Of a DNA stretch of 64,000 bases, positions 42,507 to 50,948 are shown piece after piece. A model generated the notes under the pieces. That model did not search any database. It saw only the letters and a program-made list of their open reading frames with translations, and had not been told where the DNA came from. Within the stretch, counting starts at the first letter, position 1; the number at the start of each line of letters is the position of its first letter. The stretch covers positions 290,655 to 354,654 of the forward strand of contig NZ_JAAKDW010000001.1 of assembly GCF_011038845.1 (NCBI RefSeq). The letters are read 5' to 3'. The DNA comes from Enterococcus sp. ZJ1622 (GTDB taxonomy: Bacteria > Bacillota > Bacilli > Lactobacillales > Enterococcaceae). The translations under genes and the position numbers were made by a program.

Positions 42507-45164
42507 ATGAGAAAAGATTATAAAAAAAGTATGGAACAAAAAGCAAGAGCGAAACGGCGCGCTAAAAAATATTTAATGGCCGGTACGACACTTGCGGCTG
42601 GCGTGATGTTAGGGATCACACCAATCTCAATTGCGACACCGCTGTTTACGGTAGGGACACAGCAAGTACATGCAGATCTGATCAGCGGGCAGCTTTTCAC
42701 GAATCTCAGTACATCGAATACTAGTGGAACGACGGTTGATGCACCTTATCCATTAGAAGGAGCGACACGCAATGTAGACTTTGTCATTTCTGGAAACAGC
42801 GGGCTTGATGTTAGTCTGATCAATGGAACTCGTCGTGCAGTGTTAGCGATTCCAGAAGAGATGCAAGGTCTCGTCACACCAAATGGAACTGGTACTTTCT
42901 ATACAGACATCCTGCTGCCGGGGAATAGTTTAGCGCCTTTATTGAATATCGTAGATGGGGCAGTGACGACATTAGTAGGAGCAGTAGAAGATATCGTGAA
43001 TCTAAATCCACTGGCGAGCGTGAATCTTTCCGAGGTCTATGAACAGCTTGCTTTGCTGCAGAACCTTTCGACACTGTCCTCTGCTGAAGTGGAGGTACAA
43101 CTTCAGATGCAAGGTGACGAATACATTTACGGCGAATTGGATGGTGCATTGGAAACAGTGATCCGCGAAAATCTAAGGGACATTTTACAAGGGATCAATA
43201 ATGCTGTCCAAGCGATTGAAGCAACATCTAATGGAGGGCTATTAGGGGACGCAGCTGCCGCAACGATCAATACAGCTTTAGCGTTAACAATCAAACCGGC
43301 ATTCAATGTTACTTTTGGTGCTGCTTTAGCATTAGTGAATGTTGGTTCTTCTTTACTTGGTACGCTTGCTGATGCAAGTATCCTTGGAGAAACTACTGTT
43401 ACGATCCCTACACTGATCCAAGACCCTACTTACACAGATTTATCAAATGCCGGAGTCGATATGACTGTACCTTATGAGGCTGGCTTTGTCGGGACGATTC
43501 TTAAGTCAGATATTTTATCGATTGCAATCGCTTCAAATATCGATGGCTACTCACCTGTGTTTTACGAAGCTGCTGCAGTCACAGCACCATATAACGTAGA
43601 AGTAACGGGAAACTCTACAGATGGTTATGAAGTGACCGGGATGGCAGACCCGAATGCAACGGTTCGTATCTACGATGATGGAGGGAACCTGATCGCAGAA
43701 GGTCAAGCAGATGAGACAGGAAACTTTACTATCCCGATTTCTGAAGAAGACGTAGCTCCTTTAGAGGAAATCCAGCTGATTGCTTATGATGAGAATGAAG
43801 TAGCAAGTGATCCAACCACAGCCGTTATTCCGGATGATGATGATGGTGATGCGGATGCGGATGCTGACGCTGATGCGGATGCTGACGCTGATGCGGATGC
43901 TGACGCTGATGCTGATGCCGACGCGGATGCTGACGCTGATGCTGATGCCGACGCGGATGCTGACGCTGATGCTGATGCCGACGCGGATGCTGACGCGGAT
44001 GCCGACGCGGATGCCGATGCTGACGCTGACGCTGATGCTGACGCGGATGCTGACGCCGACGCCGACGCGGATGCCGACGCTGACGCCGATGCTGATGCAG
44101 ATGCCGACGCTGATGCAGATGCCGATGCCGATGCGGATGCTGATGCAGATGCCGATGCTGACGCTGACGCGGATGCAGATGCCGACGCTGATGCCGATGC
44201 CGACGCTGATGCTGATGCCGATGCCGACGCAGATGCAGATGCCGATGCGGATGCTGACGCAGATGCCGATGCAGATGCCGACGCGGATGCCGACGCTGAT
44301 GCCGACGCTGACGCGGATGCTGACGCCGACGCCGATGCAGATGCTGATGCCGACGCTGATGCTGACGCTGATGCCGACGCGGATGCCGACGCTGATGCTG
44401 ACGCCGACGCCGACGCGGATGCCGATGCTGACGCTGATGCTGATGCGGATGCCGATGCCGACGCTGATGCTGACGCCGACGCTGATGCAGATGCAGATGC
44501 AGATGCCGACGCTGACGCCGATGCTGATGCGGATGCCGATGCTGATGCGGATGCTGACGCCGACGCTGATGCTGACGCTGATGCGGATGCTGACGCTGAT
44601 GCAGATGCCGACGCGGATGCCGACGCGGATGCCGACGCTGACGCAGATGCCGACGCGGATGCAGATGCAGATGCAGATGCAGATGCCGACGCTGACGCCG
44701 ACGCTGACGCCGACGCTGATGCGGATGCTGACGCTGATGCTGACGCCGACGCAGATGCCGATGCAGATGCCGACGCAGATGCCGATGCCGACGCAGATGC
44801 CGACGCAGATGCCGACGCAGATGCTGACGCCGACGCCGACGCGGATGCAGATGCAGATGCCGACGCGGATGCTGATGCTGACGCCGACGCCGACGCTGAC
44901 GCCGACACTGATGGAGACGGGGACCCTGATGTGATTCCGGCACCAAGCGGAGGCAGCCAAACAGGTGGATCAGGTGGACTAACAGGTGGAGGCTATCATG
45001 GAGGAACGACAAAACCTACTGCATCTGGGGGAGGAGCATCACCAAAATCGTATCCTAAGACATCAGATACACTGAGTTCTTCAGCTTCTTGGCTAGGAGT
45101 ACTTGCCTCAGCCATGTCCGGATTAGGAATCTGGAAAATGAAAAAGCAAAAAAATAAAGAATAA
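42507..45164 (+). CDS. Cell-wall-anchored surface protein with (Asp-Ala)n stalk
   Basis: This 885-residue protein starts with a long basic signal peptide (cleavage likely after HA near residue 57). Residues about 60-350 form an adhesin-like globular part with no named family. Residues about 355-447 form one bacterial Ig-like domain (VEVTGNSTDGYEVTGMADP). Residues 448-800 are strictly alternating Asp and Ala (177 Asp, 176 Ala). A glycine-rich spacer follows. The sorting signal is YPKTS (849-853), a variant of LPXTG, with a hydrophobic segment and a KMKKQKNKE tail. Sortase should anchor it to peptidoglycan, with the acidic stalk projecting the N-terminal domain. AGGAGG precedes the ATG. It is divergent from an Mga-like regulator. 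Confidence 0.92.
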   Translation: MRKDYKKSMEQKARAKRRAKKYLMAGTTLAAGVMLGITPISIATPLFTVGTQQVHADLISGQLFTNLSTSNTSGTTVDAPYPLEGATRNVDFVISGNSGLDVSLINGTRRAVLAIPEEMQGLVTPNGTGTFYTDILLPGNSLAPLLNIVDGAVTTLVGAVEDIVNLNPLASVNLSEVYEQLALLQNLSTLSSAEVEVQLQMQGDEYIYGELDGALETVIRENLRDILQGINNAVQAIEATSNGGLLGDAAAATINTALALTIKPAFNVTFGAALALVNVGSSLLGTLADASILGETTVTIPTLIQDPTYTDLSNAGVDMTVPYEAGFVGTILKSDILSIAIASNIDGYSPVFYEAAAVTAPYNVEVTGNSTDGYEVTGMADPNATVRIYDDGGNLIAEGQADETGNFTIPISEEDVAPLEEIQLIAYDENEVASDPTTAVIPDDDDGDADADADADADADADADADADADADADADADADADADADADADADADADADADADADADADADADADADADADADADADADADADADADADADADADADADADADADADADADADADADADADADADADADADADADADADADADADADADADADADADADADADADADADADADADADADADADADADADADADADADADADADADADADADADADADADADADADADADADADADADADADADADADADADADADADADADADADADADADADADADADADADADADADADADADADADADADADADADADADADADADADADADADADADADADADADADADADADADADTDGDGDPDVIPAPSGGSQTGGSGGLTGGGYHGGTTKPTASGGGASPKSYPKTSDTLSSSASWLGVLASAMSGLGIWKMKKQKNKE
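43848..44906 (+). repeat. Hexanucleotide GAY-GCN coding repeat (about 176 units)
   Basis: The stretch is 1,059 bp encoding D(AD)176. Asp uses both codons and Ala all four, so unit sequences vary. Near the 5' end (about 43907-43990) a 30-bp unit is repeated exactly, showing recent expansion by whole blocks. Long ORFs on other frames and the opposite strand here are by-products of the repeat. Confidence 0.95.
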
Positions 45165-45284
45165 CACATATTGAAAATAACGAAGAAGAAAGCGGCATTA
45201 GTCGATTTTTTGATCCGTATCAACGGAAAAGACAACCAAAAATGAAAACTTTTGCCGCATCTTTTTCTATATAGAGGTGATCCA

Positions 45285-46967
45285 GTGATAGTTCAAACAG
45301 CCACAACAACTTATTTGTCACAAATAAAAGATATTTTAGAGACCATCGAGACGAACGTATCGAAACAGCTGCTCATCGTTTCAGTAGGGGATTTCAGTGA
45401 ACGTGGACGGATCTACGAGTTTTACGGCCGAAATTTCAAAACGATTTGGCAGAATTTTCTGACCGCTTATCGTCTCAACCAATTTGAAAAAGCACCTTAT
45501 TTAAGAATAGATATCGCCACAGAAGAAGAAAAAGCCGATTATCAGCAAGTAAAAGAACGACTAGGAAAAATCAAACGGAACAATTATATTGATTTTAACC
45601 TAAGAATCGATGGTTTGAGACGAAGAAGCTTTTTGAAAGAAGAATTAGTCGCCAATGCCATCATCAAGCCAAGCAAAAAACATAAAGTGGGAAAAAACCT
45701 CCCTGAATTACGGATTGATCCGCAAAATTACAAAGGATACGTCAAACGTAAATATGGACGTGAAGAAACGGATATCAGTTACTTAGAACGATCAGCCTTT
45801 TACTTTTTTCAGACAAAGTCATTTTATTTTGAAAAAGAAAACATGTATCCATTAAAAGATTATGGGAATGGTAATCATTTGAGAGAAGTGACCTATGAGA
45901 ATCTGGAAGAAACAACAGATTTAGTGATCGCACAAGGCAGTACTTACTTGAGAAAACAGTTAACCAAAACCGGTCAATTTATTTATGGTTATTATCCTTG
46001 TTATGATCAGCTGCTTAAAGGCTATAACTCCGTACGGCATTTTTCTTCTTTATATGCTTTAGCAGAAGCCGCAGACTATTTTTCAGATCATGAAATGTTA
46101 GAAGAAGTTGAAAATGGATTGGTTTGGGGAATCGAACATCTTACTTCAGTAGAAAATGGAGAGCTTCTTATCAAAGATTACTTGAATCAGGAAGTGGAAT
46201 ATAAATTAGGTGCACAAGCAACGGCTATTTTAGCGATTGCTAAGTATAGTGAAGTAGCGAAAAAAGAACAGTTCCATCCGATACTGGAACAGTTGATCAA
46301 AACAGTGTCAGAAAAATTCCTGACGGATGATCAGCGAACGATCCATGTATTAAATGAGCGATTAGAAACGAAAGAACAGTTTCGGATCATCTATTATGAT
46401 GGCGAAATCCTGTTTTCTCTCCTTCGAGCATATGCACAATTGAAAAAACCAGAAATCTTTGCTATCTGCGAAGGTTTGATGGATCAGTTTGTGAAAAATA
46501 ATTATCAAAAATATCACGATCATTGGTTAAGTTATGCGACCAATGAGATGCTGAAACATCATCAAACAGTAGAATATTATCAGTTTGGGATAAAAAACGC
46601 TTTAGAAAACATCGATTTTATCGACAAAAGGGATACGGCATACCCGACGATGCTCGAGTTGTTAGTTGCAGCATCAAAAATGATGACAAAACTTGAACAC
46701 AGTGAACTCAAGCATCAAATATTCGCTGAAGAAGCCGATTTTTGCCAAGTAAAAGAAAGAATCAATACTGTGATGAAAAAAAGAGTACACCATGAAATCA
46801 CCACGGGCGTCATGTTCCCAGAGTTTGCACAATTTTTCAAGTGCCCTGCTGTGATCAGCTATGGCTTTTTTGCCAGACATGACCGCTTCAGGATGAGGAT
46901 CGATGATGCGGAGCATTTTCTATCAGGACTGATCAATTATCGTATCCATTACAAAGAAGAGGAGTGA
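45285..46967 (+). CDS. Uncharacterised mostly helical protein of a Mur-ligase-associated operon
   Basis: I place the start at the GTG at 45285, after AGAGGTGAT; a TTG at 45252 has no ribosome site. The 560-residue soluble protein has no signal peptide. Residues about 15-120 form an alpha/beta region (QLLIVSVGDFSERGRIYEFYGRN). From about residue 210 to the end it is all helical, with repeated aromatic and acidic helices (YNSVRHFSSLYALAEAADYF, LGAQATAILAIAKYSEVAK) reminiscent of alpha/alpha-barrel enzymes such as lanthionine cyclases or C5-epimerases. I do not recognise a family. It lies in one operon with a small membrane protein and a Mur-ligase-like enzyme, which suggests a shared envelope task. 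Confidence 0.75.
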   Translation: MIVQTATTTYLSQIKDILETIETNVSKQLLIVSVGDFSERGRIYEFYGRNFKTIWQNFLTAYRLNQFEKAPYLRIDIATEEEKADYQQVKERLGKIKRNNYIDFNLRIDGLRRRSFLKEELVANAIIKPSKKHKVGKNLPELRIDPQNYKGYVKRKYGREETDISYLERSAFYFFQTKSFYFEKENMYPLKDYGNGNHLREVTYENLEETTDLVIAQGSTYLRKQLTKTGQFIYGYYPCYDQLLKGYNSVRHFSSLYALAEAADYFSDHEMLEEVENGLVWGIEHLTSVENGELLIKDYLNQEVEYKLGAQATAILAIAKYSEVAKKEQFHPILEQLIKTVSEKFLTDDQRTIHVLNERLETKEQFRIIYYDGEILFSLLRAYAQLKKPEIFAICEGLMDQFVKNNYQKYHDHWLSYATNEMLKHHQTVEYYQFGIKNALENIDFIDKRDTAYPTMLELLVAASKMMTKLEHSELKHQIFAEEADFCQVKERINTVMKKRVHHEITTGVMFPEFAQFFKCPAVISYGFFARHDRFRMRIDDAEHFLSGLINYRIHYKEEE

Positions 46968-46972
46968 ACAAG

Positions 46973-47212
46973 ATGGTAGCATTCATTCGTTTTGCGGCAT
47001 TAGCAGCAATCGGTCTTTCTTATTTAGGGATTCGTTTACGCCGAAAGAAACAGCATAGTAACCAGACTATAGAAGAAGATCTGAGTAGATATGAAAAAAA
47101 CCAAGAAGGACTCTACCCTTGGGAACAAGACCAGAACGACTCACCGAATCGGATCGAAAAAAATGCTGCGAGATACGTCAATCAAGCAAGACCAAGAAGA
47201 GGTAGGTGGTAA
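46973..47212 (+). CDS. Small membrane-anchored protein of the Mur-ligase operon
   Basis: The ATG at 46973 follows AAGAGGAG by 9 bases; the GTG at 46964 lies against that site. The 79-residue protein has one N-terminal hydrophobic helix (VAFIRFAALAAIGLSYLGI), then a basic stretch (RLRRKKQH) and a charged hydrophilic tail. It starts 5 bp after the preceding stop and ends 40 bp before the Mur-ligase-like gene. It could tether the two larger proteins to the membrane (inference). No family is recognised. Confidence 0.7.
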   Translation: MVAFIRFAALAAIGLSYLGIRLRRKKQHSNQTIEEDLSRYEKNQEGLYPWEQDQNDSPNRIEKNAARYVNQARPRRGRW

Positions 47213-47252
47213 GAATAAACGCAAAAAATAAATCAAAAAGGCAGGAAAAAAG

Positions 47253-48740
47253 ATGAGTACGATCCACACACTATTATCCGGCATCAACGGGTACTATTTT
47301 AAACAATATGAAGGATTGGAGACAGAGATACGCGATGTAGAATATTTTTCTGGACATTTGAAACGATCAAATGATTATTCGAAAACGATGTTTGTCTGTC
47401 TGACACCTGAAAGAAGAAGTTATATCAACCGCAAGCCTGTTGCTTGGCGTGATGGCAATGAGCAAATCGCAGGTAAAGAAAACGAGTTTGGCTTGATCGT
47501 GACAGAAAAACCGATTGAAGATCCTCAAGTGACGTCGCCTCAGTTCATTGTTGAGAACAGTTGGGAATTCTTATTGGAATTATCAGCGAAATTACGCAGC
47601 CGATTCACTGGTCCTGTTATCGCGATTACCGGCTCGGCAGGAAAAACTTCTACTAGAATGATGATCTCCCATCTATTTCAAAAAGAAAAAGTACTGGAAA
47701 ATCGCGGGAACCATAACGTGCGATTCGCCATCCCTTTGTATATGAGCAAATTAGTCAGCTGTCCCGATCTTTTGAACTTGGAAGTCTCAGTAAACGCATT
47801 GAATTCCTATGACACGGGATCGATGTCTCATCTGATCGAACCAGATATCGCTATCGTGACATCAATTGGCGAAGCGCATCTTAGCTCACTGAAAGACACA
47901 AAAGGAGTGGCTGTCCATAAAGCAAAGATTTTTGATGGATTGAAAGCAGATGGGACAGCGATCATCAATACGGACATGGGACAAGAAGAACTGGACATAT
48001 TACTGAAAGCTGCTAAAAAAAAGACAGCTACGATCTTCACTTATTCCTTACATGATCAGACACAAGATGTGTATGTAAAAAAGAAAGAGCAGAAAAGAAC
48101 ATACTGCGAAGTCACAGTTTCGTTTTTTGGCGAAGAAGTTTTATTGAATCTAGCAGTTTCTTCTTCGGGGATGATCTCAAATGCTTTGGCTTCTTTACTG
48201 ACCGTATGGAAATTGAGAGGCGATCTTCAACCGTATTTAAAAGCATTCGAAACCTTCAAGCCATTGAGAAAGATCCTAGACAAGACAGAGTACGCATCTG
48301 AAGAGGGACAGCAGTTTACATTCATTGATGATACGCATAACGCTTCATTGCCATCGATGAAAAATGCGATTGAATATTTCAATGATGTACGCCCCTTTTA
48401 TAAAGGAAACAGTTTTTTGATCTTAGGCCAAATTGCGGATCTGGGCGAAGCTTCCGCGAAGGTCCATGAAGCCTTGAAAACTGAAATGAAAAAGACATCT
48501 GCCGATCGTGTTTTCGGTTACGGTGAGCAGTTCAAAGCGGTATTTGAGGAAGTGAAAGAGCAGGAAGAGCGATTCCAGTGGTTTAGTACACTCCAAGAAC
48601 TGGGTGAGGCTATCAACGATCATTTGAATGAAGACAGTTTGATTTTAGCCAAAGGATCTGTGACGGGGAGTGACTTTCAAGAAATCGATAAATACATTCG
48701 CCGGATCGCTGCAAATCACCAGCTGAAAAGCAGAAGTTGA
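47253..48740 (+). CDS. Mur-ligase-family ATP-dependent amide ligase (MurF/CapB-like)
   Basis: The 495-residue protein has a Mur-ligase central domain. Its P-loop is ITGSAGKTSTRMMISHLF (about 125-142), followed by ENRGNHNVRFAIPL, VTSIGEAHLSSLKDTKGVA (a MurF-like metal/substrate motif) and TFIDDTHNASLPSMKNAI (the C-terminal DDxHNA motif). These enzymes join an amino acid or peptide to a carboxylate through an acyl phosphate. It is not the essential MurF, whose usual ddl neighbour is absent. CapB/PgsB-type poly-glutamate synthases are distant relatives. It could modify peptidoglycan precursors or a peptide polymer; substrate unknown. A terminator follows. Confidence 0.82.
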   Translation: MSTIHTLLSGINGYYFKQYEGLETEIRDVEYFSGHLKRSNDYSKTMFVCLTPERRSYINRKPVAWRDGNEQIAGKENEFGLIVTEKPIEDPQVTSPQFIVENSWEFLLELSAKLRSRFTGPVIAITGSAGKTSTRMMISHLFQKEKVLENRGNHNVRFAIPLYMSKLVSCPDLLNLEVSVNALNSYDTGSMSHLIEPDIAIVTSIGEAHLSSLKDTKGVAVHKAKIFDGLKADGTAIINTDMGQEELDILLKAAKKKTATIFTYSLHDQTQDVYVKKKEQKRTYCEVTVSFFGEEVLLNLAVSSSGMISNALASLLTVWKLRGDLQPYLKAFETFKPLRKILDKTEYASEEGQQFTFIDDTHNASLPSMKNAIEYFNDVRPFYKGNSFLILGQIADLGEASAKVHEALKTEMKKTSADRVFGYGEQFKAVFEEVKEQEERFQWFSTLQELGEAINDHLNEDSLILAKGSVTGSDFQEIDKYIRRIAANHQLKSRS

Positions 48741-48817
48741 GTAGCCAACAGAACACAAAGCAAAAAATGATTAAACGATTCTTGCGTTCTATACCCTGGA
48801 TTTTCGAATCATCGATG

Positions 48818-48847
48818 AGACCGGCATCTATTTTTCCGGTCTTTTTT
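48818..48847 (+). terminator. Terminator of the Mur-ligase operon
   Basis: A stem AGACCGG/CCGGTCT (48818-48824 with 48836-48842) with an 11-base loop is followed by T's. Confidence 0.85.
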
Positions 48848-48913
48848 GTTTTTTAAGAAGGAATGATCGATAAAATAAAAAGAGATATTTTTTAACCAAA
48901 AAAGCGGAAAAAT

Positions 48914-48932
48914 TTGTAAAACCTTTACAAAT
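48914..48932. promoter_or_regulatory. Inverted repeat upstream of the LCP-family gene (possible operator)
   Basis: TTTGTAAA-ACC-TTTACAAA is a perfect 8-bp inverted repeat with a 3-bp spacer, about 40 bp upstream of the extended -10 at 48967-48976. It has no T tract, so it is more likely a protein-binding site than a terminator. Confidence 0.5.
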
Positions 48933-48966
48933 AGGTCCTATTCCTTCTTTCCTCATTTTGTGTGCT

Positions 48967-48976
48967 GTGGTATGAT
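48967..48976 (+). promoter_or_regulatory. Extended -10 promoter of the LCP-family gene
   Basis: TGTGG-TATGAT with the -10 hexamer at 48971-48976 and no good -35. The leader to the start codon is about 140 bp, AT-rich and without ORF or clear hairpin. Confidence 0.55.
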
Positions 48977-49121
48977 AGTTAAGAATTTTGAAAAAATTAC
49001 ATATAAATCAGTTATTGTACTCATTTATTTTTTTAAAGTTTTCTTACGTTTAAAAAGGGAAATTGCTGATTTATTGGTTGTATGAGACAATATTTTAGAA
49101 AATGTGAGACAGAGGTGTACT

Positions 49122-50327
49122 ATGAAGCGATGGCAGAAAGTTATATTAACTTTACTCGGGATACTTGTTCTCTTGGTAGGCGGGCTTTCAGCTTATGGGA
49201 TCAAGTTCATGAGCGAGGCGAATCAGACAGTGAATAAAATTTCGCAAAGTCTGAATCGAGAGTCCACTAAACGAAAGGACAAGGTCAATATCGACGACAG
49301 TGAGCCATTTTCAGTCCTGTTACTGGGATTGGATACTGGGGGATTAGGTCGTACCGAACAAGGAAGATCTGATACGATGATGGTCGTCACCGTCAATCCT
49401 AAACAAAAAAAATCAACAATCGTAAGTCTTGATCGTGATATCTATACGAATATCGTCGGATATGGCACGGTAGACAAACTCAATCATGCATATGCATTCG
49501 GCGGTGTCGAAATGGCGATGGACTCGATCGAACAGTTACTGGATATCCCACTCGATCATTATGTGACGATCAATTTGGACGGGATGGAAGATTTGATCAA
49601 TGCAGTCGGAGGAATCGAAGTCAATAACAAAATCGATTTTACATTAGATGGCGTGCATGTCCCAGTAGGTAAACAAACGTTAAATGGAAAAACGGGTTTA
49701 GCTTATTCTAGGATGCGTCACGAAGACCCAGAAGGCGATATCGGTCGTCAGAGACGTCAGCGTGAAGTAGTGACAAAAATCGTCAATAAAGTTTTGAGTT
49801 TAGATGGTGTGAGCAATTATAAAAAAATCTTAAAAGCTGTTGAAAACAACGTAACAACGGATCTGGATTGGGACGATATGATGGACGTAGCAACCAATTA
49901 CACCTCTGCTTTTAAAACGATCAAACAAGATCAGCTGCAAGGCGAAAGCCAGACGATCGATGGCATATACTACCAGATTCTTGGGAAAAACGATCTGCTT
50001 TCGATCCAGAATGAATTGAAAAAGCAATTGAACATCAAGACAAGCGATACTTTGCCTAATATGAAGAATGATAATGCTTATATGATGTTTTACGATGATT
50101 CGGATGGCGCTGATACATCAGACGAAGAAACTGGAACGGAAAGTGAAGATACATCTGGTTATACACAAAGTTCCTATGATCAGTATCAAGATCCGAATAC
50201 CAATTATCAGCAAAATGAAGACACGAGCCAATACTATGCCCCAAGCCAAGATACGCAAACCTATGATCCTTATGCCGATCAGGGAACTGACGGACAGAAC
50301 GATTATGGATACGGGTATGGTTATTAA
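49122..50327 (+). CDS. LytR-CpsA-Psr (LCP) family cell-wall glycopolymer transferase
   Basis: The ATG at 49122 follows AGAGGTG by about 5 bases. The 401-residue protein has a short cytoplasmic tail, one membrane helix (about 5-27) and an extracellular LCP domain: VLLLGLDTGGLGRTEQGRSD, SLDRDIYTNI, KLNHAYAFGG and AYSRMRHEDPEGDIGRQRRQ. The arginines and aspartates of these motifs bind the lipid pyrophosphate. It transfers polysaccharides or teichoic acids from lipid carrier to peptidoglycan. Residues about 330-401 form an unusual disordered tail rich in Asp, Ser, Gln and Tyr, ending YGYGYGY. It could attach the polymers made by the cluster at the left end. Confidence 0.93.
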   Translation: MKRWQKVILTLLGILVLLVGGLSAYGIKFMSEANQTVNKISQSLNRESTKRKDKVNIDDSEPFSVLLLGLDTGGLGRTEQGRSDTMMVVTVNPKQKKSTIVSLDRDIYTNIVGYGTVDKLNHAYAFGGVEMAMDSIEQLLDIPLDHYVTINLDGMEDLINAVGGIEVNNKIDFTLDGVHVPVGKQTLNGKTGLAYSRMRHEDPEGDIGRQRRQREVVTKIVNKVLSLDGVSNYKKILKAVENNVTTDLDWDDMMDVATNYTSAFKTIKQDQLQGESQTIDGIYYQILGKNDLLSIQNELKKQLNIKTSDTLPNMKNDNAYMMFYDDSDGADTSDEETGTESEDTSGYTQSSYDQYQDPNTNYQQNEDTSQYYAPSQDTQTYDPYADQGTDGQNDYGYGYGY

Positions 50328-50352
50328 ACACACACAATCGAAATAAGAGAAC

Positions 50353-50423
50353 AAAACATCCGAACGATGATAGGATCTGTTCGCTGACTATCAGCGAACA
50401 TCCTCCATCAGTTCGGATGTTTT
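50353..50423. terminator. Bidirectional terminator with two nested stems
   Basis: An outer 13-bp stem (50353-50365 with 50411-50423) encloses an inner 10-bp stem (50378-50387 with 50391-50400). A's lead and T's trail, so it stops transcription from both convergent genes. Confidence 0.85.
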
Positions 50424-50477
50424 ATATCTTGACATGAATGACGTCTATCCTGATTTCGATGATTCGTCGATCGACTT

Positions 50478-50948
50478 TTAGTTCAAGAAATAGATAGAAT
50501 AATTTAAAAGGGTCGCAAATAATACCCATATATAGTAAGGAAGCATGAGCCACGATACTATCCGTTTATTGAGCCACAAATGGTACATCAGCATGGACAA
50601 GAAAATCACTAACAACGTAATATCGATCGCTGCGACTAAATTGTTCTTCAGATTAAAGAAGAAGAACGTCCATAAAAGGTTAAAGATGAATTGAATTACA
50701 AATAGCGTGACCATCGTCTGTCTCTGCTTTCTATTTTCATGATTCAGCAGTAAATAAAGAGAAATCCCCATCAATAGATACAACAATGTCCACATCGGAC
50801 CGAACAACCAACTAGGTGGCGCAAAAGAGGGCAGTTGCAAGGAATAATAATAGCTTCCTGGATTTCCGCTTAAAAGCCCAGATAAAAAACCTAAAACAAC
50901 GATCCCAACCACACAAAACCAAAACTTGCGATCTTTCAACATATTCAT
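50478..50948 (-). CDS. TspO/MBR family membrane protein
   Basis: The start at 50948 (minus strand) follows AAAGGAG by 8 bases; a GTG nine bases upstream is inside that site. The 156-residue protein has five transmembrane helices and the family's LPSFAPPSWLFGPMWTLLYL motif and LLWTFFFFNLKN segment. TspO proteins bind porphyrins and related ligands and take part in stress responses; their role in Firmicutes is not clear. It is monocistronic and convergent with the LCP gene. Confidence 0.93.
   Translation of the reverse strand: MNMLKDRKFWFCVVGIVVLGFLSGLLSGNPGSYYYSLQLPSFAPPSWLFGPMWTLLYLLMGISLYLLLNHENRKQRQTMVTLFVIQFIFNLLWTFFFFNLKNNLVAAIDITLLVIFLSMLMYHLWLNKRIVSWLMLPYYIWVLFATLLNYSIYFLN

Noticed and set aside
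43848..44906. CRISPR-like array
   Set aside because: The repeat is a coding hexanucleotide tract without spacers.
43761..45012. Long open frames on the minus strand and other plus frames across the Asp-Ala repeat (up to about 395 codons)
   Set aside because: A GAY-GCN repeat has no stop in any frame, so these are automatic; no ribosome sites and no real protein features.
47253..48740. Calling the Mur-ligase-like gene the essential murF
   Set aside because: Gene context (no ddl) and the unusual operon partners argue against it; motif spacing resembles the wider Mur-ligase family.
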